Of a DNA stretch of 38,172 bases, positions 30,014 through 38,172 are shown piece by piece; position 1 is the stretch's first letter, and every line of letters starts with the position of its first letter. The notes beneath the pieces were generated by a model. That model was not told the origin of the DNA. It did no database searches and saw only the letters and a program-made list of their open reading frames with translations. Both the position numbers and the translations under genes were made by a program. The stretch comes from Rickettsia endosymbiont of Ixodes persulcatus. Lineage in GTDB: Bacteria > Pseudomonadota > Alphaproteobacteria > Rickettsiales > Rickettsiaceae. Where the stretch lies: positions 1 to 38,172 of the forward strand of contig JAPYLE010000237.1 of the NCBI GenBank assembly GCA_027293795.1, read 5' to 3'.

Positions 30014-30856
30014 TAATTTTCTCTAAACACATTTTTTCTGTTATTTGTTTTAGCTTTTCAACTCTTGAGATTAAATATAAAAGCTGTTCTTTGGTAATTT
30101 TATAGTTTTTATCATATCTTGTATCAACATAAGCTTTCCGAAGTAATTTAAAACATTCTTTTTGCTCCGGCGTTGCTATAGGAAATACTTGCAATAGCTC
30201 ACTATTATAATTTTTTGCTCTACTACCTAACTTTTTTACAACTTAGTAATTTGAAAAAACTAATAAAATGCTACTATAAAAACTTTCCGTAGCTTGATGA
30301 AGATAAAAAGCACTTTTGTTTAACTCACCTCTTTCAAATGGATATTTGCAATCAATCAAAAACCCGCATCCACTTTTAAACCACTCTTCATAATAATCTT
30401 TAGCGATTTCCCTCGCTCCAAGATAAATCTTTAGCTTCGCTTAAAGTAAATTCACCGCTATCATATAAAAGCACTCCTTCTTTTTTGATATCTGTATAGA
30501 AATAACGCCCTTTCTCAAGCTGAGTCTTTACTTCCTCTATTGATTCAAGAATTATAGATATTTCTGAATCATAAGGGATAATCTGATCTTTTATTACTCC
30601 CGTTTTTTCTAATCTTTTATAGATATTATCTTCAAGTCTTAAAGCAGCATGTCCCTTATATTTTTTTAGTATTATTAAAGTATTGAGATTGCTATTGATA
30701 ACCATTAACTAAATCACGCACCCAATCGCCTCTAGCATATGATCCTATAAGATAATCATGGTGATTTTATCTTTGTGCAATATCTAGAATTTGCTGCACT
30801 ATAAAATTAAGCCTTGCCCTAATTTTAAGGGGGCGTTCGGGTAAAGTAGTTTTCAT
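30003..30856 (-). pseudogene. Decayed MNT-HEPN (nucleotidyltransferase plus HEPN) gene
   Basis: Fragments in three frames rebuild one protein. From ATG 30856: MKTTLPERPLKIRARLNFIV, then an in-frame stop, then LIGSYARGDWVRD, the GSxARGD motif of minimal nucleotidyltransferases. After another stop and a frameshift: ILKKYKGHAALRLEDNIYKR and YFYTDIKKEGVLLYDSGEFT (30705-30400). After a further frameshift: the HEPN part, REIAKDYYEEWFKSG and SAFYLHQATESFYSSILLVF, a stop at about 30240, and TPEQKECFKLLRKAYVDTRY to the end. MNT and HEPN domains form toxin-antitoxin modules in which the nucleotidyltransferase modifies the HEPN ribonuclease. At least three stops/frameshifts make it non-functional. It sits inside the sdhC-sdhD gene pair. 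Confidence 0.85.
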
Positions 30857-30878
30857 AATTCCTACAACAACATATAGC

Positions 30879-31253
30879 TTAAATCCACAACAACATAGTT
30901 AATAATATAGAACATATAACCACACACCAACCCGTGATGTTAACTGCTTTTATAGAAAAGCCATAACCGATATCCCAAAATAAATGACGAATACCGTTAC
31001 ATAAATGATAAAACCAAGCGTAGCTAACGGCTACTAAGCATATTTTTATAATGCAGCAACTAGCAAGATACAAATAATTATTGTCATATTTACTAAGAAT
31101 CAACCACCACGCCAAAATTGATACTGCAAAAAATAAAGCAACACCGGTCATACGATGCAAAATCGACAACGTAGAACTTATCTGTGGTTTATATATGCTT
31201 AAATGCGGTGAGGTCGGACGCTTATTATAAATTTCCTGTTTTGTTTTAGTCAT
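30879..31253 (-). CDS. sdhC: Succinate dehydrogenase cytochrome b556 subunit C
   Basis: A 124-residue anchor with three hydrophobic spans. N-terminal RPTSPHLSIYKPQISSTLSI followed by LHRMTGVALF is the family signature (Ser and Arg of the quinone site), and FYHLCNGIRHLFWDIGYG contains the heme-ligand His. It forms the membrane part of complex II with SdhD. Normally sdhD follows immediately; here a decayed MNT-HEPN gene of about 850 bases separates them. Confidence 0.95.
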   Translation of the reverse strand: MTKTKQEIYNKRPTSPHLSIYKPQISSTLSILHRMTGVALFFAVSILAWWLILSKYDNNYLYLASCCIIKICLVAVSYAWFYHLCNGIRHLFWDIGYGFSIKAVNITGWCVVICSILLTMLLWI

Positions 31254-31275
31254 AGCTATTTAACATAATAAAAAA

Positions 31276-32022
31276 TTAGGTAGAAGGTAGACGGGTATAC
31301 CCTTTAGCAGGTGATAAATCATCTGCCACTGCTCTTCTATCATCAAAAACAAAGCACTCGCCTTGCCATAAATTATTCTTGTTTTGCGTATCCTCTAAGT
31401 ACTGCAATATACCGCCCTTTAAATGATATACCTCATCATAGCCTATGCTTTTAAGTAAGCTGGTAGATTTTTCACATCTAATACCGCCGGTACAAAACAT
31501 AGCAATCTTCTTGCCTTTAAGTAATTTCTCATTCTGGCGAACCCAAGCCGGAAACTGCTTAAATGTTTCCGTATACGGGTTAATTGCCGATTTAAATGTA
31601 CCGACCTCTACTTCATAATTATTTCGAGTATCTATTACTATAACATCTTGTTTTGTAATAAAACTATCCCAATCTTTCGGCTCTATATATTCGCCCTTAA
31701 ATAAATCAACATTTAAATCATCGACATTCATCGCTACAATCTCTTTCTTAAGTCTGACTTTTAATTTCTGAAAAGGATGAACATCACTATAATTTATTTT
31801 AATGTTAACATCTTTGGTAACGGTTAGCTTTATCAATTCTTCAAGTACAAGATTTACATTTCCATATAAACCTGAAAAAGAACCATTAAAACCTTCTTTT
31901 GATAATAAAATAGTACCTCTAACATATTTTCTTTTACCGATAAGCAAAAGCTTTGGTATCAAATTCGCCGGCTCTTCTATATTAACAAAACTATATGCAC
32001 TTAAAATTGCTATTTTTTTCAT
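31276..32022 (-). CDS. trhO: tRNA uridine(34) hydroxylase, rhodanese family (TrhO/YceA)
   Basis: A 248-residue protein: N-terminal acylphosphatase-like domain ([16 protein letters not shown]) and a rhodanese domain ([20 protein letters not shown]) with the catalytic loop [12 protein letters not shown], Cys at about residue 177. In other bacteria TrhO hydroxylates U34 of tRNAs in an oxygen-dependent step towards 5-methoxy/carboxymethoxy-uridine. The C-terminal zinc-cluster extension of longer homologs is lacking: the protein ends shortly after [14 protein letters not shown]. It lies 22 bases before sdhC on the same strand. Confidence 0.92.
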   Translation of the reverse strand: MKKIAILSAYSFVNIEEPANLIPKLLLIGKRKYVRGTILLSKEGFNGSFSGLYGNVNLVLEELIKLTVTKDVNIKINYSDVHPFQKLKVRLKKEIVAMNVDDLNVDLFKGEYIEPKDWDSFITKQDVIVIDTRNNYEVEVGTFKSAINPYTETFKQFPAWVRQNEKLLKGKKIAMFCTGGIRCEKSTSLLKSIGYDEVYHLKGGILQYLEDTQNKNNLWQGECFVFDDRRAVADDLSPAKGYTRLPST

Positions 32023-32071
32023 TCATAATTATTTAATGTTATTATTGTATGGTTCTTGAAAAACACTCCGG

Positions 32072-32102
32072 TGTCATACCGTGGCTTGACCACAGTATGA
32101 CA
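32072..32102. repeat. Palindromic tip between htrA and trhO
   Basis: tgtcataccgtgg and its near-complement ccacagtatgaca around cttga; one mismatch in the stem. Preceded by the gtatggttcttgaaaaacac module. Ends 6 bases from the htrA stop. Confidence 0.7.
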
Positions 32103-32107
32103 TTTAA

Positions 32108-33649
32108 TCACATCACCTGCAGCGGTACAAACATATTACTATCGCCTCTTTCAATCAAGAGCAAAATATTTTGCTTATTCGATTTTTTAGCATTTTCATA
32201 TAATTCTTCTAGCTTACTTATATTGTCTATGTTTTCTTGATTAACATTGGTTATCAGATCACCAATTTTGAAACTGTTTTCTTCTTCATCAATATTGGTT
32301 ATAACTACTCCCGTTTTATCCTGAGGGATAGTATATTTTTGTCTTAATTCTTCAGTCAAATTACTAAAAGTAATATTATTTTTAGTAATAGATAAATTAT
32401 TTTCTCCTTTGTTTGTTACTTCTTCTTTATTTACTTGTTCTGCTGAATCTTTGTTAATTTCTTCATTATCTGCAGTAATCTTAATAGGTAATTCAAACTC
32501 TTTTTTGTCACGAAGTATTTTTACTTTTACTTCCTGATCAATAGGGGCATCTGCAATAATTACACGTAATTTTTTAGTATTTTTAACCGTTATATCTGCA
32601 AACTCTATTATTATATCGCCTGTTTTAATACCTGCTTTATCCCCCGGACCGTCTTCTTGTACTTTAGCCACTAACACCCCACTAGTATCTTTAAGCCCTA
32701 ACCCTTCAGAAATTTCCTCGGTTAAATCTTGTATTATTACTCCAAGACGTCCTCTATTTATTTTACCGTCTTTCTTAAGGCGTTCGATTATAGGCTTTGC
32801 AGTATTTGACGGTATAGCAAAACCGATACCTATATTAGTACCGAGCGGTGAAAAAATTGCTGTATTTACGCCGATTACTTTCTGATCCAAATTAAACATA
32901 GGACCGCCGGAATTACCATTATTAATTGCAGCATCCGTCTGAATAAAATTATCGACTATATTATCCGTATCTATATCGATATCCCGACCTTTAGAAGAAA
33001 TAATACCGGCAGTAACCGTACCCCCTAGATTACCGAACGGATTACCGATTGCAATAATCCAATCACCTACTCTTGCATCATTTGAATCTCCAAACTCAAC
33101 AAAAGGTAGAGACTCCTCGCTATCTATTTTTAAGAGAGCTAAATCGGTTTTAGTATCGCTACCTATTAATTTAGCCGGTAATTCAGTATTATCTGCAAGT
33201 TTTATATTAATTTTATTAACATTTGCAATTACATGATAGTTTGTCACTATTAAGCCGTTAGGCTTAATAATAAATCCTGAGCCAAGCGGAACATTTTTAG
33301 GAGTTTGATCCACTTCTTCCAAATTCAGCGGTATATTAAGACGTTCTAAAAAATCATTAATGAAGTCTAAAGGTTTTTTTTCTTGCAGAGGATCTTTCTC
33401 GGCATTTTCTGATTTACTATTAACATACTCTATCGTTGAAATATTAACGACTGCAGGAATTAACGGCTCAACTATATCGGCAAAACTATAACGAGCAGCT
33501 TCACTTACTTTTAAAGGAGCAGAATTTATTTCCGTAAACTCATTTTCTTCTAAAATTTCCGGTTTTTTAATGTTCTCTTTTGCTAAAACAGCATTGTTTA
33601 ATATTATAACTATTACGATAAAAATATATTTAAACATTTTGGGGTGCAT
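32108..33649 (-). CDS. degP: Periplasmic serine protease/chaperone of the DegP/HtrA family
   Basis: A 513-residue Do-type protease. Signal peptide (FKYIFIVIVIILNNAVLA, likely cleaved near residue 23), trypsin-like domain with H139 (TNYHVIAN), D169 (TKTDLALLKID) and S247 (NGNSGGPMF), then two PDZ domains (GRLGVIIQDLTEEISEGLGL onward, and a divergent second one near NNITFSNLTEELRQKY). It degrades or refolds misfolded periplasmic proteins. The first in-frame Met may be replaced by M5 (MFKY), which starts the hydrophobic signal. It follows hflC after 5 bases, an hflKC-htrA order common in alphaproteobacteria. Confidence 0.96.
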   Translation of the reverse strand: MHPKMFKYIFIVIVIILNNAVLAKENIKKPEILEENEFTEINSAPLKVSEAARYSFADIVEPLIPAVVNISTIEYVNSKSENAEKDPLQEKKPLDFINDFLERLNIPLNLEEVDQTPKNVPLGSGFIIKPNGLIVTNYHVIANVNKINIKLADNTELPAKLIGSDTKTDLALLKIDSEESLPFVEFGDSNDARVGDWIIAIGNPFGNLGGTVTAGIISSKGRDIDIDTDNIVDNFIQTDAAINNGNSGGPMFNLDQKVIGVNTAIFSPLGTNIGIGFAIPSNTAKPIIERLKKDGKINRGRLGVIIQDLTEEISEGLGLKDTSGVLVAKVQEDGPGDKAGIKTGDIIIEFADITVKNTKKLRVIIADAPIDQEVKVKILRDKKEFELPIKITADNEEINKDSAEQVNKEEVTNKGENNLSITKNNITFSNLTEELRQKYTIPQDKTGVVITNIDEEENSFKIGDLITNVNQENIDNISKLEELYENAKKSNKQNILLLIERGDSNMFVPLQVM

Positions 33650-33654
33650 AATTA

Positions 33655-34515
33655 CTACTTAGCTAAATTTAAATATTTAAAAACTTCAGCCTCAGGTGAG
33701 ATTACAAAATTAGTATCTTCTTGCTTTAAAGAATTTTTATATACTAAAAGTGATCTATAAAATTTATAAAATTCTGGATCGACGGAATAAGCAGAATTAT
33801 ATATTTTTGCTGCTTTCTCATCGCCGTCACCTTTGATAATTTGTGCATCTCTATAAGCTTTAGCAAGTATTATTTTACTTTCTTTCTCTGCTTTTGAACG
33901 AATACGCATGCTTTCTTCTTGTCCTTCTGCCCTAATTTGGGTTGCTTCTTTTTCACGTGCCGATTGCATACGGCGATAAATAGCCGCACTATTTTCTTTT
34001 GGTAAGTCTGCTCTTAAAATTCTAACATCTACAACATCAATACCAAAACTTTTAGCTTCTCCGTCCACTTGGTTTAAGATATTTAACATTACGTTACTAC
34101 GCTCTTGGCTTAAAAGACTACTTAGCGAGATTTTACCTATCACCTTACGCATCGACGACTCAAGATTTCGAGTCAATCTAATTTTTACCCCTTGATAATC
34201 ATGCACCGTTTTATAAAACATTACCGGATTATTAATTTGGAATTTGGCGTAAGCATCAACAATAACTCGTTTACCGTCGGCAGCCGTTAATTCTTTTGCC
34301 TCAACCTCAACATCTAAAAGACGTTTATCAAAAAACTCTACATTTTGAATAAACGGGATTTTAATATGCAGCCCTGGATTTTCTATAGTTCTAACTGCCT
34401 CACCAAACTGGAATACCACGGCAGATTGGCGCTGGTCAACTGAAAATAAGGAACTAGAAATCAGTATCAGCCCAAAAACAATTGTAAAAATTATATAATA
34501 AATCTTTTGTTGCAT
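33655..34515 (-). CDS. hflC: FtsH protease modulator HflC (SPFH/band 7)
   Basis: A 286-residue membrane-anchored SPFH protein: N-terminal membrane segment (YYIIFTIVFGLILISSSLFS), band 7 domain (QRQSAVVFQFGEAVRTIENP, GLHIKIPFIQNVEFFDKRLL) and a long coiled coil with REKEATQIRAEGQEESMRIR and KAYRDAQIIKGDGDEKAAKI. HflC with HflK forms a periplasmic cage around FtsH and restrains its proteolysis. Length is typical. It is 5 bases before htrA and 184 bases after hflK, the gap holding a palindromic element. Confidence 0.97.
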   Translation of the reverse strand: MQQKIYYIIFTIVFGLILISSSLFSVDQRQSAVVFQFGEAVRTIENPGLHIKIPFIQNVEFFDKRLLDVEVEAKELTAADGKRVIVDAYAKFQINNPVMFYKTVHDYQGVKIRLTRNLESSMRKVIGKISLSSLLSQERSNVMLNILNQVDGEAKSFGIDVVDVRILRADLPKENSAAIYRRMQSAREKEATQIRAEGQEESMRIRSKAEKESKIILAKAYRDAQIIKGDGDEKAAKIYNSAYSVDPEFYKFYRSLLVYKNSLKQEDTNFVISPEAEVFKYLNLAK

Positions 34516-34583
34516 TTAATATTCCTTATTGTTTAAATGTCATTCTTGCGAAAGGACTTTGTTGCATGGATCAGTTTCCCGAT

Positions 34584-34662
34584 TGTCATCCCGCGACTTG
34601 TGAGCTAGATCTAGTCTTTTTTAATTTTTTTATGGATACCGTGGTCAAGCCACGGTATGACA
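34584..34662. repeat. Palindromic element in the hflK-hflC spacer
   Basis: Left tip tgtcatcccgcgacttgtga (34584-34603) then gctagatctag, right tip taccgtggtcaagccacggt (34637-34656) then atgaca. On the plus strand its end reads [14 protein letters not shown], nearly the peptide [14 protein letters not shown] translated inside the ELM1-like gene at 37354-37400. It is preceded by the gttgcatggatca module at 34561-34573 and separates two normally adjacent genes. Confidence 0.85.
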
Positions 34663-34699
34663 AAGTAGATTTCCACCAAAGCGGGAATTACATAGTACC

Positions 34700-35740
34700 C
34701 TATGGTTTAATAACCATATGCGGTAGTAGTGTATTATTAATAATTGTTTTATTTGAACCGCTTAATATCTCTTCAGCTACCTCTAAATATAACCTATCTC
34801 TAGTTACCTGCCTACCTGTAGTATATTGTTTATAAATAGCATTAAATCTTTGGCTATCACCTTCTGCTTTTGATATTACTTCTTCTCTATAACCTTCTGC
34901 TTCTTGTATAATCTTTGCAGCTGCGCCTCTAGCTTCCGGTAAAATTTTATTATTATAGGCTTGGGCTTGATTTATTTCTTTCTCTTTATCGGCCTTTGAA
35001 GTTTGCACGTCTCTATAAGCGTCTATTACTTCAGCAGGCGGTTCAGCTTTCAATAACTGCACTTTCTCAATCATGACACCGGCATTATAACTATCCAGTA
35101 TCTTTTGTGCTAGTTTCTCTATCTTATAAGTAATTTCTTGCTTTTGATCGGATAATACCCAAGAAATAGGAGTATTGCCTATTACTTCCCTAATGGCACT
35201 TTCTACTGTTGCTTTTACTGTTTCTTCAGGTCTTTGTACATTAAAAATAAAATCTTCAAGATTATTAATATGCCACATTACATCACAATTTAAAGCAACG
35301 ATATTTTCATCACCGGTGAGCATTATACTTTCACCGGCAATATTTTTAGTATTATCGCCACCGCTACGTATAGAGCTATTTGTACGATAACCAATCTCAA
35401 TTCGGCGTGATTGTTTAACTTTTGCAACTATTATCTTTTCAAAAGGAGCAGGTAAATGATAATTAAGCCCTGGATGGCCCTTACGTACAAAGCGTCCAAA
35501 CCTTATCACCGCTGCTTCTTCACCTTCTTTTATTTCATAAATACCCGAAGCAAGCCATAAAGTAGCCACCGCAACAATAGCTAAAATTATTGTTTTAGCA
35601 TTGAAATTAAACTGGAATTGAAATTTATCAAAATTAAATTGATTTTTACGCGGTCTTGTGAATATGTTATCGTCTTTATTAGAATCAAAATCTTTCCATG
35701 GGGATTTTTTTAAAATCGAGATATATTTTTTATTAAGCAT
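34700..35740 (-). CDS. hflK: FtsH protease modulator HflK (SPFH/band 7)
   Basis: A 346-residue HflK: Lys/Asn/Phe-rich cytosolic N-terminus, one membrane segment (TIILAIVAVATLWLASGIYE), band 7 domain (EEAAVIRFGRFVRKGHPGLN, LTGDENIVALNCDVMWHI) and coiled coil with the conserved LLKAEPPAEVIDAYRDVQTS and SKAEGDSQRFNAIYKQY. First gene of the hflK-hflC-htrA group, divergent from mrp with a 99-base shared promoter region (35741-35839). Confidence 0.97.
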   Translation of the reverse strand: MLNKKYISILKKSPWKDFDSNKDDNIFTRPRKNQFNFDKFQFQFNFNAKTIILAIVAVATLWLASGIYEIKEGEEAAVIRFGRFVRKGHPGLNYHLPAPFEKIIVAKVKQSRRIEIGYRTNSSIRSGGDNTKNIAGESIMLTGDENIVALNCDVMWHINNLEDFIFNVQRPEETVKATVESAIREVIGNTPISWVLSDQKQEITYKIEKLAQKILDSYNAGVMIEKVQLLKAEPPAEVIDAYRDVQTSKADKEKEINQAQAYNNKILPEARGAAAKIIQEAEGYREEVISKAEGDSQRFNAIYKQYTTGRQVTRDRLYLEVAEEILSGSNKTIINNTLLPHMVIKP

Positions 35741-35839
35741 TTGCTTTTTTATATTATTTTAAAGATTAGATAATTATATATATTATAGTATATAACGTCA
35801 AGTTACGAGCTTTAATAGATTTAAAAAGGAAATTTAATT

Positions 35840-36946
35840 ATGGCGAATTTACACCAAAGACAAATTATCGATAAGATTCAGAATATTACTTTTAAAGACG
35901 GTACTTTTTTAAAACAAGTTATATCGGATATTGTAATTAAGGGTAATAATATAGGTTTCTCAATAGATATATCAGGTAAAGAAAAGTTAGAAGCCGAAGA
36001 AATCAGACTTAAAGCAATTAATAAACTTAACGAAATTTCTGGAATAGGTAATATAACAATTGTTTTTACAAGCCACAAAACTTCAGAACAAAAACCTCAA
36101 AAACAAAAACATTTTGTAGAAAACGTAAAAAAAATTATCTTAGTAGCGTCAGGTAAAGGCGGAGTCGGAAAATCTACAATATCAGCTCTTATTGCTCAGC
36201 AGTTAAGTCTAGAAAATTACCGAATCGGGATAGTAGATGCCGATATTTACGGTCCGTCAATTCCTCACATATTCGGCATTAACGAAGTGCCGAGAACCAT
36301 TGAAGGACGAATAATACCCATAACGGCAAAAAATAGACATCTTCCCAAATTCGCTTATAGAGAGGAATTTGAAGGAAACACGGAACGCAGCGCCGCAGCG
36401 TACAAAGAAGTACGCGAGGATGCGAGCACCGGATCGACATACAAATTACCTCTAGAAGTAGAATTTGGGAAGATGTCTATTATTCAAATTATGTCTATAG
36501 GCTTTTTTGTTAAAGACCATTCAGCAATTATTTGGCGCGGTCCTATGGCGAGTAAGACCATTTATCAATTATTATCAGTAACAAAATGGGATAACCTTGA
36601 TTATTTAATTATTGATATGCCTCCCGGTACCGGTGATATTCATTTAAGTATCTTAGAGAATTATCATTTAGACGGCGTAATAATAGTAACTACTCCACAT
36701 AAAATATCAGAAATAGATGTAATACGCTCTATCGATTTATATCAAAAATTAGGACTGCCGATACTTGGAATAATTGAAAATATGAGCTATATGCTTGAAG
36801 ATAATAGTGGCAACCATCTATCACAAAAATATAATATACCTTTAATTGCTCAAATCCCAATCACACCGCAAATAGCCGATACTTGCGATAAATCACTACC
36901 CCTAACAGACTTATTAACATTGCCTTTAGAGAAATATTTATCATGA
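35840..36946 (+). CDS. mrp: Mrp/ApbC iron-sulfur cluster carrier ATPase with an in-frame RPE-1 insertion
   Basis: A 368-residue Mrp/NBP35-type P-loop ATPase. N-terminal DUF59-like domain ([20 protein letters not shown]), the deviant Walker [11 protein letters not shown] near residue 105, [14 protein letters not shown] and [10 protein letters not shown] in the core, and [20 protein letters not shown]. The CxxC that binds the cluster in many homologs is not visible in its usual C-terminal place (ENMSYML instead of ENMSYF.CPxC). Residues about 166-213 are encoded by a 144-base RPE-1 element. An aggaaa-type ribosome binding site precedes the ATG. The stop overlaps the next start by 4 bases. Confidence 0.93.
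   Translation: MANLHQRQIIDKIQNITFKDGTFLKQVISDIVIKGNNIGFSIDISGKEKLEAEEIRLKAINKLNEISGIGNITIVFTSHKTSEQKPQKQKHFVENVKKIILVASGKGGVGKSTISALIAQQLSLENYRIGIVDADIYGPSIPHIFGINEVPRTIEGRIIPITAKNRHLPKFAYREEFEGNTERSAAAYKEVREDASTGSTYKLPLEVEFGKMSIIQIMSIGFFVKDHSAIIWRGPMASKTIYQLLSVTKWDNLDYLIIDMPPGTGDIHLSILENYHLDGVIIVTTPHKISEIDVIRSIDLYQKLGLPILGIIENMSYMLEDNSGNHLSQKYNIPLIAQIPITPQIADTCDKSLPLTDLLTLPLEKYLS
36335..36478 (+). repeat. RPE-1 element inside mrp (144 bases)
   Basis: Perfect 18-base inverted arms agacatcttcccaaattc (36335-36352) and gaatttgggaagatgtct (36461-36478). It encodes 48 residues including FAYREEFEG and LPLEVEFGK without a stop. Homologous Mrp proteins go directly from the segment GRIIPI to MSIGFF, so the element is an added surface segment in the protein. 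Confidence 0.93.
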
Positions 36947-38028
36947 AAATATACGTATTAGTAGATGATAGAACAGGCAACACACATCAGGCTATTGCAC
37001 TTGCAGAAAAACTAGCTACAGATTACACTTTAATTAAACTTCAATATAATTGCTTAGCTAGGCTGCCGAACTTTTTACTAAAATATTATCCTATTCATAT
37101 AAAAAGTGAACTATTGCAAGATATTTTGGATAAATTCCTGCCTGACATGATAATTACCGCTGGAAGGAGAACTGCAGTATTGGCATTTTACTTAAAAAAG
37201 AAATTTAAAGATATTAAGTTAATACAAATAATGCAGCCTAATCTTCCTTATAATACATTTGATACCGTTATCCTGCCTTATCATGATTGTCACCTGTCAT
37301 CCCGCGACTTGATCGCGGGGTCTAGTAAAAATCCTAAAATAATTAGTACTATAAATTATTTTCTAGATACCGTGGTCAAGCCACGGTATGACAAAGTGGA
37401 TTCCCGCTTTCGTGGGGATAATATCAAACACAAAAACATAATCCCCATCAACGGAGCTATCAACAACGTAACCGATAAGTTTGCTGCTGCCAGTCTAGAA
37501 CTACAAACATATTATCCTGATCTTAAACAATTTATTGCAGTGATAATCGGCGGAAATAATAAAAAATTTAATTTTAATGAAGATGAAGCAATTTTATTTT
37601 CTTCATTATTAAATAAAATATATACTAATCAAAAAATACCTTTTTTCATTAGTTTCAGTAGACGTACTCCTCTAGAAGTGAAGTCCATTATTAAAAATAA
37701 TATGCCGTCTTCCACAATTATTTATGACCCGAACGAAGACATAGGCTATAACCCTTATATCGTTATGCTTGCTAATGCGAAGTACATAATAGTTACAGCC
37801 GACTCGATTTCAATGTGTAGCGAAGCAGCTTCAAGCGGTAAGCCTCTTTATATATTCTGCCCACCAAACTTTAATGCCTCAAAATATAAGATTTTTATAA
37901 AGCAATTAGTAGAACAGAAAATAGCAAGAATTTTTGATGAGTCAGTTATTTCTCTAGAAGAATATAATTATAAACCTTTAAATGAAGCAGAGCGAGTAAC
38001 TGAAATTATTAAATCTTTGATAAAATAA
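36943..38028 (+). CDS. Mitochondrial fission ELM1-like family protein with an in-frame palindromic element
   Basis: A 361-residue protein of the ELM1 family: N-terminal [60 protein letters not shown], a second half with [34 protein letters not shown] and the C-terminal [20 protein letters not shown] motif with the glycosyltransferase-B-like fold. In plants ELM1 recruits a dynamin to mitochondria; the bacterial role is unknown and a sugar-transfer function is possible. Residues about 118-161 come from a palindromic repeat (37295-37425), inserted in a loop between the two domains. Translation is probably coupled to mrp through the ATGA overlap. Confidence 0.85.
   Translation: MKIYVLVDDRTGNTHQAIALAEKLATDYTLIKLQYNCLARLPNFLLKYYPIHIKSELLQDILDKFLPDMIITAGRRTAVLAFYLKKKFKDIKLIQIMQPNLPYNTFDTVILPYHDCHLSSRDLIAGSSKNPKIISTINYFLDTVVKPRYDKVDSRFRGDNIKHKNIIPINGAINNVTDKFAAASLELQTYYPDLKQFIAVIIGGNNKKFNFNEDEAILFSSLLNKIYTNQKIPFFISFSRRTPLEVKSIIKNNMPSSTIIYDPNEDIGYNPYIVMLANAKYIIVTADSISMCSEAASSGKPLYIFCPPNFNASKYKIFIKQLVEQKIARIFDESVISLEEYNYKPLNEAERVTEIIKSLIK
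37295..37425 (+). repeat. Palindromic element translated inside the ELM1-like gene
   Basis: Left tip tgtcatcccgcgacttgatc (37295-37314) then gcggggtctag; right tip taccgtggtcaagccacggt (37368-37387) then atgaca, followed by a second small hairpin attcccgctttcgtggggat (37401-37420). About 131 bases, read through without stop. Same family as 14680, 29518 and 34584, which are in spacers. Confidence 0.88.
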
Positions 38029-38038
38029 ATACCTCAGG

Positions 38039-38057
38039 AGTTTTGCACTTAGCAAAA
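38039..38057. terminator. Small hairpin after the ELM1-like gene
   Basis: ttttgc/gcaaaa stem with loop actta, about 12 bases past the stop; short and without T-run, so only a weak terminator candidate. Confidence 0.3.
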
Positions 38058-38172
38058 TTGCGTATCAGCTAGAAGCCATCTAATGTTGTTCTGAATTGAT
38101 GTTTTTATAACTTCCCAATTTTGTTGATATAAAGTAATTTTTTTATTTATCCTTCTTTTGTTCATATCGAGC
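38049..38172 (-). CDS. Possible 3' end of an unidentified gene, cut by the window edge
   Basis: The minus strand is open from the window edge to a TAA at 38049-38051, about 40 codons ending ITLYQQNWEVIKTSIQNNIR then WLLADTQFC. An ATG occurs near the edge (38165-38163), so it could also be a 39-residue ORF. I do not recognise it. If real, it converges on the ELM1-like gene. Confidence 0.3.
   Translation of the reverse strand, partial: LDMNKRRINKKITLYQQNWEVIKTSIQNNIRWLLADTQFC

Noticed and set aside
30003-30194. The 63-residue ORF as an independent small HEPN protein
   Set aside because: It is the last third of the decayed MNT-HEPN gene; the rest lies upstream in the same and other frames, with stops in between.

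Overview
The window looks like a chromosomal segment of a Rickettsia species (obligate intracellular alphaproteobacterium). This rests on the low G+C content, the gene content and order (hflK-hflC-htrA, trhO, sdhC/D/A, glnP, rpsL-rpsG-fusA, tRNA-Trp-secE-nusG-rplKAJL-rpoBC, pepA, mipZ, aspS), the absence of tuf from the rpsL-fusA cluster, and many Rickettsia palindromic elements (RPEs), two of them inside open reading frames. Species cannot be assigned from sequence reading alone.

Layout. 1-3086 (+ strand): a gatB 3' fragment, a lipoprotein-type amino-acid-binding protein, a flavin reductase, a dapB that is broken by an internal inversion, and a Bax-inhibitor-1 family membrane protein. 3087-3773: repeat-rich, no intact gene. 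3774-8774 (- strand): aspS, an unknown small protein, mipZ, pepA. 9068-10054 (+): an unknown 328-residue protein. 10525-26610 (- strand): a long transcription and translation block, rpsL, rpsG, fusA, tRNA-Trp, secE, nusG, rplK, rplA, rplJ, rplL, rpoB, rpoC. 26771-31253 (- strand): glnP and sdhC/sdhD/sdhA, with a decayed MNT-HEPN gene between sdhC and sdhD. 31276-35740 (- strand): trhO, htrA, hflC, hflK (membrane protein quality control). 35840-38028 (+): mrp and an ELM1-like gene overlapping by 4 bases, each carrying an in-frame palindromic element.

Main points for a second look. (1) dapB: the 201 bases at 1955-2155 are inverted in place between 12-base inverted repeats; flipping them back gives an uninterrupted 239-codon DapB with every family motif. 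(2) The first 139 bases are a perfect inverted copy of part of the flavin reductase gene (1240-1378) joined to the gatB 3' end, which suggests either a fold-back rearrangement or an assembly/amplification chimera. (3) The rplL-rpoB spacer carries three copies of a MITE-like element of about 165 bases with terminal inverted repeats and TA ends, plus a perfect 35-bp hairpin. (4) RPE-1 copies of exactly 144 bases lie inside mrp and directly upstream of, and in frame with, secE. (5) A different palindromic family is translated inside the ELM1-like gene and also separates hflK from hflC.

Functional links: aspS carries the His of non-discriminating AspRS, which fits a GatCAB transamidation route (gatB) to Asn-tRNA. 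GlnP and the periplasmic binding protein suggest amino-acid import from the host cytosol. SdhCDA feed the respiratory chain. HflKC and HtrA handle envelope protein quality. A broken dapB, if real, would block the lysine/diaminopimelate pathway needed for peptidoglycan.
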